From contig NC_081828.1 in the NCBI RefSeq assembly GCF_030867095.1, positions 3,673,001 to 3,737,000 of the forward strand: 64,000 nucleotides of DNA, in the 5' to 3' direction. Position numbers and translations under genes: made by a program. Position 1 is the first letter of the stretch. Every line of letters begins with the position of its first letter. This document shows positions 38,511 to 50,100 of the stretch, one piece after another. The notes under the pieces were generated by a model that had not been told where the DNA came from, ran no database searches, and saw only the letters and a list, made by a program, of their open reading frames with translations. The stretch is from Alligator mississippiensis. Lineage: Eukaryota > Chordata > Crocodylia > Alligatoridae.

Positions 38511-40980
38511 ATCGCAATAGTGCTTTCTGGCTTTGCATATAAATAACTATTGTTGTGGGGGTTTTTTTTCATCTCTTCAAACATGATAGAGAAGAGGGAG
38601 ACCGTGTGAAAGCAAAGGGTTAAGTGAATTTGGGGCTTTTGATTCTCTCCTCCTCACCCATGTGCCCCGGTAGGGGCAGATTTGGCAGCATCTGGTTCTT
38701 CTGCGCAGAATTTCTCAACCGGCGTGGACTAGGGAGCGTGACAAAACCAAGTGGGGTTTCCAGGTACAAAATCAAGACGATCCCCACCCCTTGCTTCCAA
38801 AAATCCAGGCAAGGGTCTACATAGAGACATCAGGAGATGGTGACCAGGGGTTCAAACTGATAGCATGTCAGAGGAGTTCTTTTTTATTTTTTTAAGCTGC
38901 TTATTTTTTTTCCAGGTATGCCGACAAAGCTTTTATTAGGAATGATTTCACCTTTGCATTTTGCCCTAAGAGCACGTGTGGTTTTTATTCATAGGATCCC
39001 AGGCACAGAGTGCAAAGTACAACGCAGGTTGCGAAATGGCAGAGGGACTCCAAAGATCTAGATGTTCTTAGAAGTGATTAATGAATGTTTTGAGTAAATA
39101 GATTGGTTTAAACTCTTGAGTCAAATCTGACTTGGAGCTGAAGTGCATCAGACTGGCAAAGATACCCAATTTTGATTTAAGCCCCGGGAGATCTGTTCTA
39201 ATGACCATCTATCCCCGTCCCAGTTAAAAACATTGTATTTTATTCCGTTCCCCTATGTGACCATAGCACCTTGCGACAGTAATACCTTTATAAGGAGAAC
39301 GGCAAATTTCCCAGAGGGCACCTAAGAGAGCAGTGATTAACAAATTAATTAGCACTGCAGTGAGGCCTCTGCACTTCCGGGAGAAACTTGAGCAAATTCC
39401 CAACGTTTCCAGGGGTTCATAGTTGTGATGGATAAGGGCGGAAAAGCATCGTGTGCAGTTCATTACACAATCGACATTAACCTCAGGTTTGGTTCTCAAT
39501 CAAAGTAATACAGGTCAGAGAAAGTATTAAAAACTCTCTCTCTCCCTAGTAAAAGAAACAAGATGGTTTCAGAGTCTTCGATTTCTGCAGTTTCTAATGG
39601 ATGGTCTCGAGTGTCCAAGTTCCTGTTCTTTAAGTGCCGTCTTCGCCCTCAAGAAGTCTCCACGGGAGAAGATGGCACTGAAGTAATTTTCCAGGAAGAA
39701 GGTTGGTTGAACATTTTCAGGGAAAACCCTTCTTTGTTTTCCACTGGAAAATATGCTTGTGTTTAAAAAGACGGAAGCTGTCAGCTCAGATCCGTTCCCC
39801 CCTGCCCCAGCGTAGGGGTCTCAGAAAAGGGCTTTTTCAAGGGCAACAGCTTTACCCCGTCGTGTCATTGTTTGTCAATGCTGGGTTTTTCTATAATACT
39901 GGGAAACCAGTGAAATGCAGGAACTGGTGTTGTGTGTCTCTTCCCAGCCGTTTAAAAAACAATGAAATACCAGCAAAGAATTAAGCAGATGTTGAAGAGA
40001 ACGAGGGGGAAAAGGACCCCTCAAGTGTGGTCTGCCATGGCAAAAGCTTTCTGGCATTGGGGTTGTTTGCATCTGTGACTTCCGAGGGAACAGGCACAGG
40101 GACGGATCCAGGGGCTTGCATTTGCACCTCCCTTTGATTCCTGCTCCACCCAAAATTTAAACCCAACTGCCTGGCAGTGGCAGCAGCGTTTCTATCCAGG
40201 CAGTCAAGATGGAGTCCCTTGACTTCACGGTTCATTATAATCTAACTGATCCCTTTTAAACTCTTCCTACCCCAGGTGCTAACAACTGTCTCTTCTTTCT
40301 AATGGTCTTGATGTTCGACCAATCACGCTATCCTTTGTTCTACAATGCTGCTGTCTGCTGGCTGCTCCTGGCCGCAAAGCTCCTATTTCACAGCCCTGCA
40401 GATGATTTTTAACTCACTCCAATGATGTTACGCTTGGTTTGGCTTCAGTCTGAAACTGAGTCATATAGCCCCAGTCCCTGGCATATTAGTAGAGCTTCTC
40501 CTTTATTTTTAAAGTGTCCCTCCCTTCAGCCTCCTGCCCTGGGTGGACAGCTCACAGCTGTGGCTCCTAGGCAGGCCCCTGCAGGCAGTGGCAAGTCACA
40601 GCTGTGCAGGTTGGGGACAGGGAAGGATTTTAGCCAGAAGGTGTAACTACTCCGACACTAACACTGATTCCCCTTGAAGAACGATGTATAACAAGGCCCT
40701 TATTTCAGTGCAGGGCTGCATGTCATGTGTCTCCCCCACATTCATACTGGGTAAGGACAGACGATCCCAGTACCCATGTGTTTCGTGTCCACAGCCTCAG
40801 GTTTGTTTGTTTTTTTTAAGATCCCATTTCAAACTAAGCCAATCTTGGCTCTTAGCCTCACCGTGTAGCATTGGCTGTTGATCATTGCATCCATAAGATG
40901 CTGGGCCTGCCATGTTACCCCTTAACTGCACACATCGCTGCTGTCCCATCAGCTTGAATAACTCCGTGATCCTCAACAAT
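38511..40980. other. Intergenic sequence, nothing recognised
   Basis: No gene or clear repeat was found. Open frames of up to 93 codons lack recognisable content. Confidence 0.4.
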
Positions 40981-40984
40981 GGAT

Positions 40985-41180
40985 CTCTAATGAGCAGAAC
41001 ACGAGACCTGGCTCCTATTTCCATCTCCCACCAGCCTGGTAGATCGTTTTGGTTAAGTCACTTCACTTCTTTGTGCCTCGGTTTCCCTGTCTGCAAAACG
41101 GGCACAATGCTGCTGCCCCTCATTACCAGGCACGTGGAGGCCTACTGCTGAAAAGTGCTATAGTTCTTATATAGCAGAGT
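40985..41180 (+). mobile_element. MIR-like SINE
   Basis: TTAAGTCACTTCACTTCTTT, then GTGCCTCGGTTTCCCTGTCT and GCAAAACGGGCACAATGCTG, is the core and 3' part of a MIR-type SINE, preceded by the AGACCTGGCTCCTATTT box. Confidence 0.8.
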
Positions 41181-41984
41181 CTGAACTGGTTCACCGAATG
41201 AACAGAAGAGTTGACGGGGATTTTTATTTCGCTGGTCTGCAGCAGTCTAAGGCCTGCGAAAGAGGTGATGCTTCTAAAGAGGCACCTAGCTAAGGCTTGA
41301 TCCCGTTGAACTGAGCCAAAATTGGGCCTCAGCTCCACTGCGTTCACCTCGGGGCTGTTGAAAAGTGACACACAATGTTTTTCCATGTCGCTCGGACCCC
41401 TCTCCCTTCCCCAGACATTTGCAACCTGTGTGGTTTTGCATTGACCCTTGCTAACAGTCCCATGTGCTTATGCCTTGTAGCCCAGTGCTGGAAAAGCTGG
41501 GTTGGCGGAGGGTGTATAGAAGGGACCGTTGTGTGGCCAGATGGCAGACGTGGCCACTCTCCAAGGAGCTTTCCAAGAGCCGCTGGGAAGAAGATGCTTA
41601 AATGTGAGTCTTCACCTCTTTGGCCGGAGTTGCGAGTGCTTGGAGCTCCCGAGGTCTAGGTCTGAGCCCTGGTGTGATATAACCCAGGTGGATACAGGCT
41701 CCCCGCTGAGCCCAGCACCACTGACCACCTCTACCCACACCCAAGATGGAGAGCAGTGGGGTGGGCATGTGCCCAGGCCCCCTCCGAGCTGTCCAGCTGT
41801 CAGGCTCAAGCACAGCTGGAGTGTGGCCTGATTCTTGGTCTCTCCAGCCCTTGATGTGTTCCTCTCCCTCGATAGGGAGATGCGGTGGACATGGCTTTGG
41901 CTCTCCCTAGCCTTCCCCACCTCAGTGTGGTCTCCAGGATGACGCACCGGCCTGGGGTTTTGGTGAGGTGGGTTCCTGCCCCAC

Positions 41985-42110
41985 CTTTGTCACCCACACC
42001 GGCGGGCGGACCTTGGGTTAGTGTGTTTCCCTGCTTTGTGCCTCAGTTTCCCTGGCTGTAAATGGGGAGGAGGGTCTTGTCCTACATGCACAGCTTGTGA
42101 GAGCCCCTCA
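41985..42110 (+). mobile_element. MIR-like SINE fragment
   Basis: GACCTTGGGTTAGTGTGTTT, then GTGCCTCAGTTTCCCTGGCT and GTAAATGGGGAGGAGGG, is again the MIR core. Confidence 0.7.
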
Positions 42111-43063
42111 TGAAGGTCTTGTAGTAGCTTCTGTGTCTCTGCGCGGTCACTAGTGATCTAGAAATGGACTGACCCCCGGGTATTTCCATCTCTCTCTCAT
42201 TCTCCTCCTTTCTGCACTCTGCTGCCCAGACCCTTGTCTGCCCTCCCGTCTGCCTCCCCTTTGCTTCCAATGCAGGCAGCTCTTTCCCTATAAGCGGCTC
42301 TGCTGAGAGGGCGTTGAAGTCCTTATAGATCCACCTGCTCCTTTCCTGGCCCTGGGCATCCAGTTGAGAGTCCTCCCAATAAAGTGCAGCTCACCTGGGG
42401 CACAGCTGCTTCCATGTCTCCTCCATGCCCTTCCTTGCTGCCGTGACTCTAGCCCCACTGGTTTAAAAGCATGGAGGAGGGGGAGGAAGAACTTGGCCCC
42501 CAGTGCTGTGAGCACAGGGTTGCTTGACTGCAGCAGGGAGAGGCTTGCAGCTGCAGCCAGGGGCGAGGTTTGGCTCACGCCTGAGGATGCAGCGAATGCG
42601 ACCCAGCCTATCTCCCCAAGAGGAAGCCAGGGAAGAAGCAGCCTTGCTGTGCTACTCCTTGGCCTCCTTGTCTTGTTTTCAGGAAGGAAGCTGTGAGGCT
42701 CCACTTGCTCACTTCCTTATGGCTTCTCCCAGCTGGAGGGGGCTCAAGCCCTGGTGGAAGAAACGGCAGGGTTACATCCTCCAAGACTCACCCTAGGTCC
42801 AAGCCAGCTCCTCGGAGGATCATTGTCCCCATATCGGTGCCTAGCTCTCCCCAGCTGCCCACAGTCATGTTTATGTGGCCTCTACCACTTCCACACCCAA
42901 CTGGCGAGGGGGAACACGGGGAACTTCTCACTCCCTGCATTAACCTGGTGCAATCCCAACCCCTCCATTGCCCAACCGTCTGCAATGCTGCACCTACCAG
43001 TCCCCCATCTTCTCTGCCTACCCCTCCATACCTGGATCCACCTGTGAAGGTACCACCCTAGGT
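42111..43063. other. Intergenic sequence up to the duplication junction
   Basis: No gene was recognised. The 138-codon minus frame at 42288-42704 has no family features. Unit A ends at about 43063. Confidence 0.4.
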
Positions 43064-43103
43064 GGGAACTGGTTTGCCTGGATATGCCCCTATTAAAAAC
43101 GCT

Positions 43104-43109
43104 TTTATT
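43104..43109 (-). terminator. Candidate polyadenylation signal AATAAA, copy B
   Basis: It corresponds to the copy A hexamer at 6006-6011, about 0.95 kb after the copy B stop. Confidence 0.4.
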
Positions 43110-43168
43110 GACTGGTCTCTGTGGCTTCCCAGCTGGACTTGCAGTGACCAACCTCACCTGAAGATGGA

Positions 43169-43655
43169 GTACCGTATTCTCTGGCATACAACTTTCACCC
43201 TTCCCCCCCCCCAACCACCTGGTGAAACTTGGGGTGTGCATTATATGTGAGAAAACTGGATCCCCACGTGTCCAGAAATTTGGCAGTGGGGGGGCAGTAG
43301 CGGTGTTAATTGCCCTGATTTTAGGAGCTACGGGAAAACTGCCACTGCCCCCGTGCTGCCAAATGTCTAGGCCCTCAGCCAGATGACATGGTCTGGCATG
43401 CCAGATTAGGTACACAGCCCTGGACCCAGTGCAAAGTCTCAGACCCGACGCGTGGCCTCGGCCCTGGTACATGGCCCTGGACACAGCACATGGCTCTGGA
43501 CCCTCCATGCCCCTCCAATGCACACAGCTGGCAGTCGGTGTGGGGGCAGACTCAGCTCCTTGTCTGATGCTGCTCACTTTTTACAGGGAATATCTGTTTT
43601 TCTTCATCCCGCCTGTCAAAAACAAGGTGCATCCTCTATACCCCCGTAGGAAAAT
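43169..43655. mobile_element. ACCGTATT-family MITE-like repeat, copy B
   Basis: This is the counterpart of 6071-6500. It is 57 bases longer because a GGTACA(C/T)(A/G)GCCCTGGAC-type unit occurs twice (around 43409 and 43467). Confidence 0.5.
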
Positions 43656-44059
43656 ACACTAGTGGTATGTAGAGGAGTTATGAGAGAAAGCATAAAGCGA
43701 GTTGGAATTGGAGTCTCTGGTCTGCCACACGTTGGTCATATCCAGTTAGCTGGGCATAGACCCCATTCCCCACCTCACAAGGGGTTGTTCTTAGGTGTAG
43801 TTAGTTGACGTGTCTAATTGCTATGGAGAACCTCAAATGAGAGACGTTAGCCAAGTGTGTATTAGTATATTAGCAGAGCGCGTGTCCCTGGAGAGCACCC
43901 AGGGAACAGAGCAGATAGACAAACGCTACCTCACCAACCAAAAGCAATCCTTGAGTTATTTAACCAGACAGACATTGTGCCCCTACGGGTTGAAACAGAT
44001 GGATGCACTGAGGAGGAGGGTGGCCTTCTTCATCCTGTGCGCTGCGGTGTGCACGTTGT

Positions 44060-44188
44060 TCACAGATGCTTTTGCTTTTGTTGGGTCAGTCTCTCCACCT
44101 CCTTCATGAACCGAAGGCAGAGCTCCTCTTCCCATGGCAAAGCCACACACTGAACTGCCAAGGGCAGCCCCACAGCTCCACAAGTAGC
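44060..44188 (-). CDS. FAAH: FAAH-like copy B exon 15
   Basis: Same as copy A apart from CGA to CAA (R576Q) in the C-terminal basic tail; same stop. Confidence 0.93.
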   Translation of the reverse strand, partial: ATCGAVGLPLAVQCVALPWEEELCLRFMKEVERLTQQKQKHL

Positions 44189-47100
44189 CTGTTCATGGAA
44201 ACACAAAGAAGGAAACAGCTTGACATCCGAAGTCAAGGCAAGGCGGATGGCAACACAAGCATCCTAAGGCCAGGCAGCTACAAACCTTCACAAGCAGCTT
44301 GTCATACCAGTCGTGATGGTATCCCTTGTAGCTCTTCAGTGCTTCCTCATCCTCTTCAGTCACTGTAGTGACGGGCACGACCCCGGCAGGGAAGTCCAAG
44401 AAGTTATGCAGAACAGTATAGCTCACAAGCACTGTAAAACAGAACGTGTTCAGGTCCTGATCATTACCTCTGCTGGAGAAATGACGCATTCCCCACTGGA
44501 AAATCATTCCTTTGGGGGAGGGAGCAATGACGGAGATATTGTAGGAGCACAACTGGAGCATGGCAGGAGCTCTAGATGGTAAAGGGTCCCTCGACCTCCA
44601 TCTTCTCTTGTGGAATTCGCTACCTCCAAGGATAACACCTTCCCAGGACCCAACATGCATCTTCCCTCCCCTCCCAAACCAGCTGCTATAAATTGGAATG
44701 CGCATTACATGTGAGAAATGCGGTAAGTGCAGTATCTGCCACTTACAAGGCAAAAGGGAAAGTACAGTTTACAGGGAGAAGAATGATAAGCAGACTCAGT
44801 TCATTAGCTGCTATGACTCAGGCTAAAAGCAGAGGTTGGATTTCCCCCAGGCCTTTTATTCCGGGATCCTACAGATGTACAAACTCATTGTCCCACTTTA
44901 AGCACCTGGGAAGAAGCACAATAGCCCTTTCCCCCCAGGATAGTCTGTGCTAATCCAAGTCAGTTGCCATTCAAGTTGTGTGTGTAAATCGCCTGGTTTG
45001 ATGCAGGTCAAAGGCCAGGATGATCAGATCTGGGATAAACCCAAGGTCTGTTTTTAGCTTTATTTATTGGCTACAAGGAAATAGCTTGTCTTTCTTCTTT
45101 CATCCTTTCAAAACCGGGGTGTGTATCTTATTCTAAAGGCATGTTGTATGGCAGAAAATACGGTTCTTCTCTCAGCTACACTACTCTGTCCAAGTCCTAG
45201 GTTATGAGGATGGGGTATGGTATCTGTCCCCAAACCTATGCCATGCACAGAACATTTTGCCCAGCATCAACAGTATTAAAGTACCACATCAAGCTGGAGA
45301 GGGTGAGCTATCACCAAAGCATCATGGGTAAAATTGTCAAAAGTGCCTAAGTGACATAGGAGCCCCCATTCCCATATTGGTTTAAGGACCTAATTTTAGA
45401 AGGTATTTTGGTGCCTCCCTGCTGCTAAGTGGGAAACAGTCCTGGATAGATCCCAGCTAAGTGGAGAGATGGGCTTAGGAAGTGTGGGGAGATAGGAGTG
45501 GAGATGAAGCTGAAAAGTGCTCTTCTATTATCTCCAGTGAACTGAAAGGCCATCCACCCACAGGAAGCCTTAGAGCTCCTTGATCCACCCAAAGAGTCAG
45601 GACTGGACATGAGCCTCAAGCGCACCGGCACATTTCCTGCTCCATGAATTTATACCTGGGATTTTTGAAGGATATCCAGCCTTAAAAGCAGGGCCAAACA
45701 TGGGACACAGCATCACATCCAGATCCAGCTTCCTCCAGTCAGCCATGAATTCTCTCTTATACCCCTAAGAGCCAAACATACAATCATAGAAACCGAGGGT
45801 GGGAAGGGAGCTCAGGAGGTCACATCTAGTCCAACCCCCTGCTCCAAGCAGGACCAGCCCCAGCTTGCTCATACCTGGAGTTGAGCTTCACTAGGATCAG
45901 AAAGATTGCTACCCAAAGAGTGCCCTTAAAATAACACCCCTTAGGTCAGATCAAAACCTGACTCAAGAAGATGGCACGGTTCTTCTCAGACATTTCCCTA
46001 TGAATTCAGATTGGAAGGGAAGGCAATGGCTTTCTTGCCATGCCTAAATGCTTAACACAATGAAGCCCAAAAGTAACCAAGTCCTTTAGGCAAAATTGTA
46101 ATGCAAGAAAAAAAGTGTGATCCATCAATTTTGTTCTTCACCTGTTTGTGAAGAATCCCTCTTCCATTTAAAGGGCCCTTAGGGAACCTCACCCACCCAA
46201 TTCAGTTTCCAGAAAGTAGTTTCAGCCCTACCAAAACCTATTAGCTAAACCAATATGCTGCACTCTTATAGATTCATAGATGTTAGGGTCGGAAGGGACC
46301 TCAATAGATCATCAAGTCCGACCCCCTGCATAAAGCAGGAAAGAGTGCTGGGTCTAGATAACCCCAGCTAGATACTCATCTAACCTCCTCTTGAAGACCC
46401 CCAGGGGAGAGCACCACCTCCCTTGGGAGCCCGTTCCAGACCTTGGCCACTCGAACTGTGAAGAAGTTCTTCCTAATGTCCAGTCCAAATCTGCTCTCTG
46501 CTAGCTTGTGGCCATTGTTTCTTGTAACCCCCGGGGGCGCCTTGGTGAATAAATCCTCACCAATTCCCTTCTGTGCCCCCGTGATGAACTTATAAGCGGC
46601 CACAAGGTCGCCTCTCAACCTTCTCTTGAGGAGGCTGAAAAGGTCCAGTTTCTCTAGTCTCTCCTCGTAGGGCTTGGTCTGCAGGACCTTGACCATACGA
46701 GTGGCCCTTCTCTGGACCCTCTCCAGGTTATCCGCATCCTTCTTGAAGTGCGGCGCCCAGAATTGCACGCAGTACTCCAACTGCGATCTGACCAGCGCCC
46801 GATAGAGGGGAAGTATCACCTCCCTGGACCTATTCGTCATGCATCTGCTGATGCACGATAAAGTGCCATTGGCTTTTCTGATGGCTTCGTCACACTGCCG
46901 GCTCATGTTCATCTTGGAGTCCACTAGGACTCCCAGATCCCTCTCCACCTCTGTGCCACCCAGCAGGTCATTCCCTAGGCTGTAGGTGTGCTGGACATTT
47001 TTCCTCCCTAGGTGCAGCACTTTGCATTTCTCCTTGTTGAACTGCATCCTGTTGTTTTCTGCCCACTTGTCCAGCCTATCCAGGTCTGCCTGCAGCTGTT

Positions 47101-50100
47101 CCCTGCCCTCCGGCGTGTCCACTTCTCCCCATAGCTTTGTGTCATCTGCAAACTTGGACAGAGTACATTTGACTCCCTCGTCCAAGTCGCTGATGAAGAC
47201 ATTAAAGAGTATCGGTCCAAGGACCGAGCCCTGCGGGACCCCACTGCCCACACCCTTCCAGGTCGGGACCAACCCATCCACCACGACTCTCTGGGTGCGA
47301 CCCTCTAGCCAATTCGCCACCCACCGGACTGTGTAGTCATCCAAGTCACAGCCTCTTAACTTGTTCACCAGTATGGGGTGGGATACCGTATCGAAGGCCT
47401 TCCTGAAGTCTAAGTATACGACATCCACCCCTCCTCCTGTGTCCAGGCGTTTCGTAACCTGGTCATAGAAAGAGACTAGGTTGGTCAGGCACGATCTGCC
47501 CGCCACAAACCCATGCTGGTTTCCCCTCAGCATAATCTGCCCTGCCGGGCTCTCACAAATGTGAGCCTTGCTAATTTTTTCAAAGACTTTACCAAGGATG
47601 GAGGTGAGACTGACTGGCCTATTGTTGCCTGGGTCCTCCTTCCTCCCCTTCTTGAAAATGGGGACCACGTTAGCCCTTTTCCAGTCCTCCGGGACTTGGC
47701 CCGTGCGCCACGAGCGTTCGAATATTCCCGCCAGTGGCTCTGCAATGATGTCGGCCAGTGCCTTCAGCACCCTCGGATGGAGCTCATCCGGGCCTGCCGA
47801 CTTAAAGGCATCCAGTTCTTCCAAATGACTCTGCACCACCTCAGGGTCTACGCATGGCAGTCTGGCGCTTTGCTGCTGCCTCTCTACAACCCCAGTGAGA
47901 GACTTGTCGTGCCCCTCACTTAGGAACACCGAGGCAAAGAACTCGTTGAGGATTTCAGCCTTGTCCCCCCCGTCCGTCACCAATTGTTTCTGCCCATTTA
48001 GCAGGGGTCCTATTCCTCCCTGGGCCTTCCTTTTACTCCCTATATATCTAAAAAACAATTTCTTGTTGTCTTTTATTTGGGTTGCCATCCTCAGCTCCAT
48101 GGTAGCTTTGGCCCGTCTAACTGCCTCCCTACAAGCACGAGCAGAGGAGGTATATTCATCTTTAGTGATCTCACCCTGTTTCCACTTTTTATGTGCTCTC
48201 CTTTTGGCCCTTAGGCTGCCCTGGATTTCTCTGGTCAGCCAGGGAAGCCTCCTGGCCCCTTTCCCTTTTTTGCCTCGCTCGGGGATCATCTTGCTTTGTG
48301 CCCGAAGGATCGTTTCCTTTAGGCACAGCCACCCTTCTTGGGCTCCCATCCCATCAAAACTCCTACTCTGCAGTGCTTCCTTGACTAATCGCCTGAGTGC
48401 ATTGAGATCAGCTTTCCTCAAGTCTAGCACTTTCACCCTAAAGTGACCACTTTCACCCACAGACCCACTCTGTCTATACTGCACCTTTGACTACCATGTA
48501 TTTAGGACCTGCCCCCACCTGTCGGTAGCCTTCATACTGATTTCAGTTGTTGCTGCATAAGGCCCATATCAAGCCAAAGTTACCGAGAGACATCAATTGA
48601 TATTCTGGCTGGTACATTACCTCAATCTCACTATGAAGTGCCCAGACTTCCTTCACAGACCTAAACATTCAAAAAGAAAAGCAAAAGAAGCCAAAATAGT
48701 TCATCCATTTTGCATTCTCATGCACACGCTCTCTCTCTCTCCCAAAGGGCAACCCCAGGAGACCCCCAGCAAGACGGGGTCAGATGACCCACAGTTGTCT
48801 GAAAGCTACCTTAGCTTTCCCACCTCCATCAGTGCACCCATCAGAGGCCATGGAGTCTTTCACCCATTGATCTTGTTGTTAAGTCCTGGAACCGGCTACC
48901 CAGGGAGGTTGGGAAATCTCCATCCTTGAATGTTTTTAAGAACAGGTTGGACAGACACTTTGCCAGCCCTGTTTTCCTGTGATTTTTATGATTTTAAGGA
49001 GATCAGAGGCTCCTTCATCAGGCCTGGTTCAAACACCAAATTCATGGCTGACTCCCGTAACATCTCTATTTACCCAGGCAGGAAGAGTGCTTGCTGTCCT
49101 TGAGAAACTAACTGTTTCTAGCAAAACTCTGAATATTGAGGAATTCCCACTCTGATGACTAAACTCAATAAGCGGAAGGGTAAGATGCAGTTACAAAGAC
49201 AGGACCATGCACAGAATAGGTATTTCTTCTCCTGGGAAATGAGGGGGATGGACCCATTCAAATGCCTGAGACAGACAAGAAATGAGCTAGGAAATCAATT
49301 AACATGGGAAGGCAGGCGCCAGGGGACTCTCCCAGTTCTATAGAAGAGGATACTACAACCCCTCCAAAACCCTCTGGAAGATGCAGCAGATACAGAATGG
49401 GGTGATTTGCTTTAGGAGAGGGTTGGGTCCCCAGAAAAAAACCCATCTCTCCAGTGCTCCAGTCTGCACTGGCTTCCAATAGCTTTCTGGGTGTAATTCA
49501 AGGTGCTGGTCTTGACCTATAAGCCCTAAATGGCCTGGGTCCTATATCCCTAAGGAACTGTCTCCTCCCTTATGCACCATCATGATATCTAAGGTCAGCC
49601 TAGAGAGACCTCCCACAAATACCACAAATGAGCCAAGTTCACTTTGGGAGGTTATCCTCAGTAGCCCTACCTCCAACCTGGAACTTCCTTCCCCTTGAGT
49701 CTTGCCATAGCGCAAGTCTGGATATCTTTCACGAGTGCTACAAGGCCTTCCTATTTGAGCAGGAATTTAGCAGGAGGGGTTCAGTGTTGGGATATTGCCC
49801 AGGGAATAGTTTTATTCCTTAATGTATAATCACTTATAATCACTTTTTCATTGCACACAGCACTACACCTTATTCGGGGAGGGCAGCAGAGACCCAAATC
49901 AACCACTAATCCACTGAGAAGAGTATTTCTTCACAAGACTAGGACTTGTTTGTCAAATCTCCTGTGGCGGCAAGCTTGGAAGTTTTGTTGGCATGGCTAG
50001 GAGTTGGGTTTCTTCTGAGGAACCAATTGAATGCGTCTACATGTGCAAGTAAGGTGCAAAAATAAACTCTGGTGCACACTGCGCCAGAGTTTAATGCTCC

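Noticed and set aside
42288-42704. 138-codon minus-strand open frame upstream of copy B
   Set aside because: No family features, no neighbours to splice to, and its opposite strand is equally open, as is common in GC-rich DNA.
46376-48484. 702-codon open frame as a host gene
   Set aside because: The motifs are those of CR1 reverse transcriptase; it is a mobile element.
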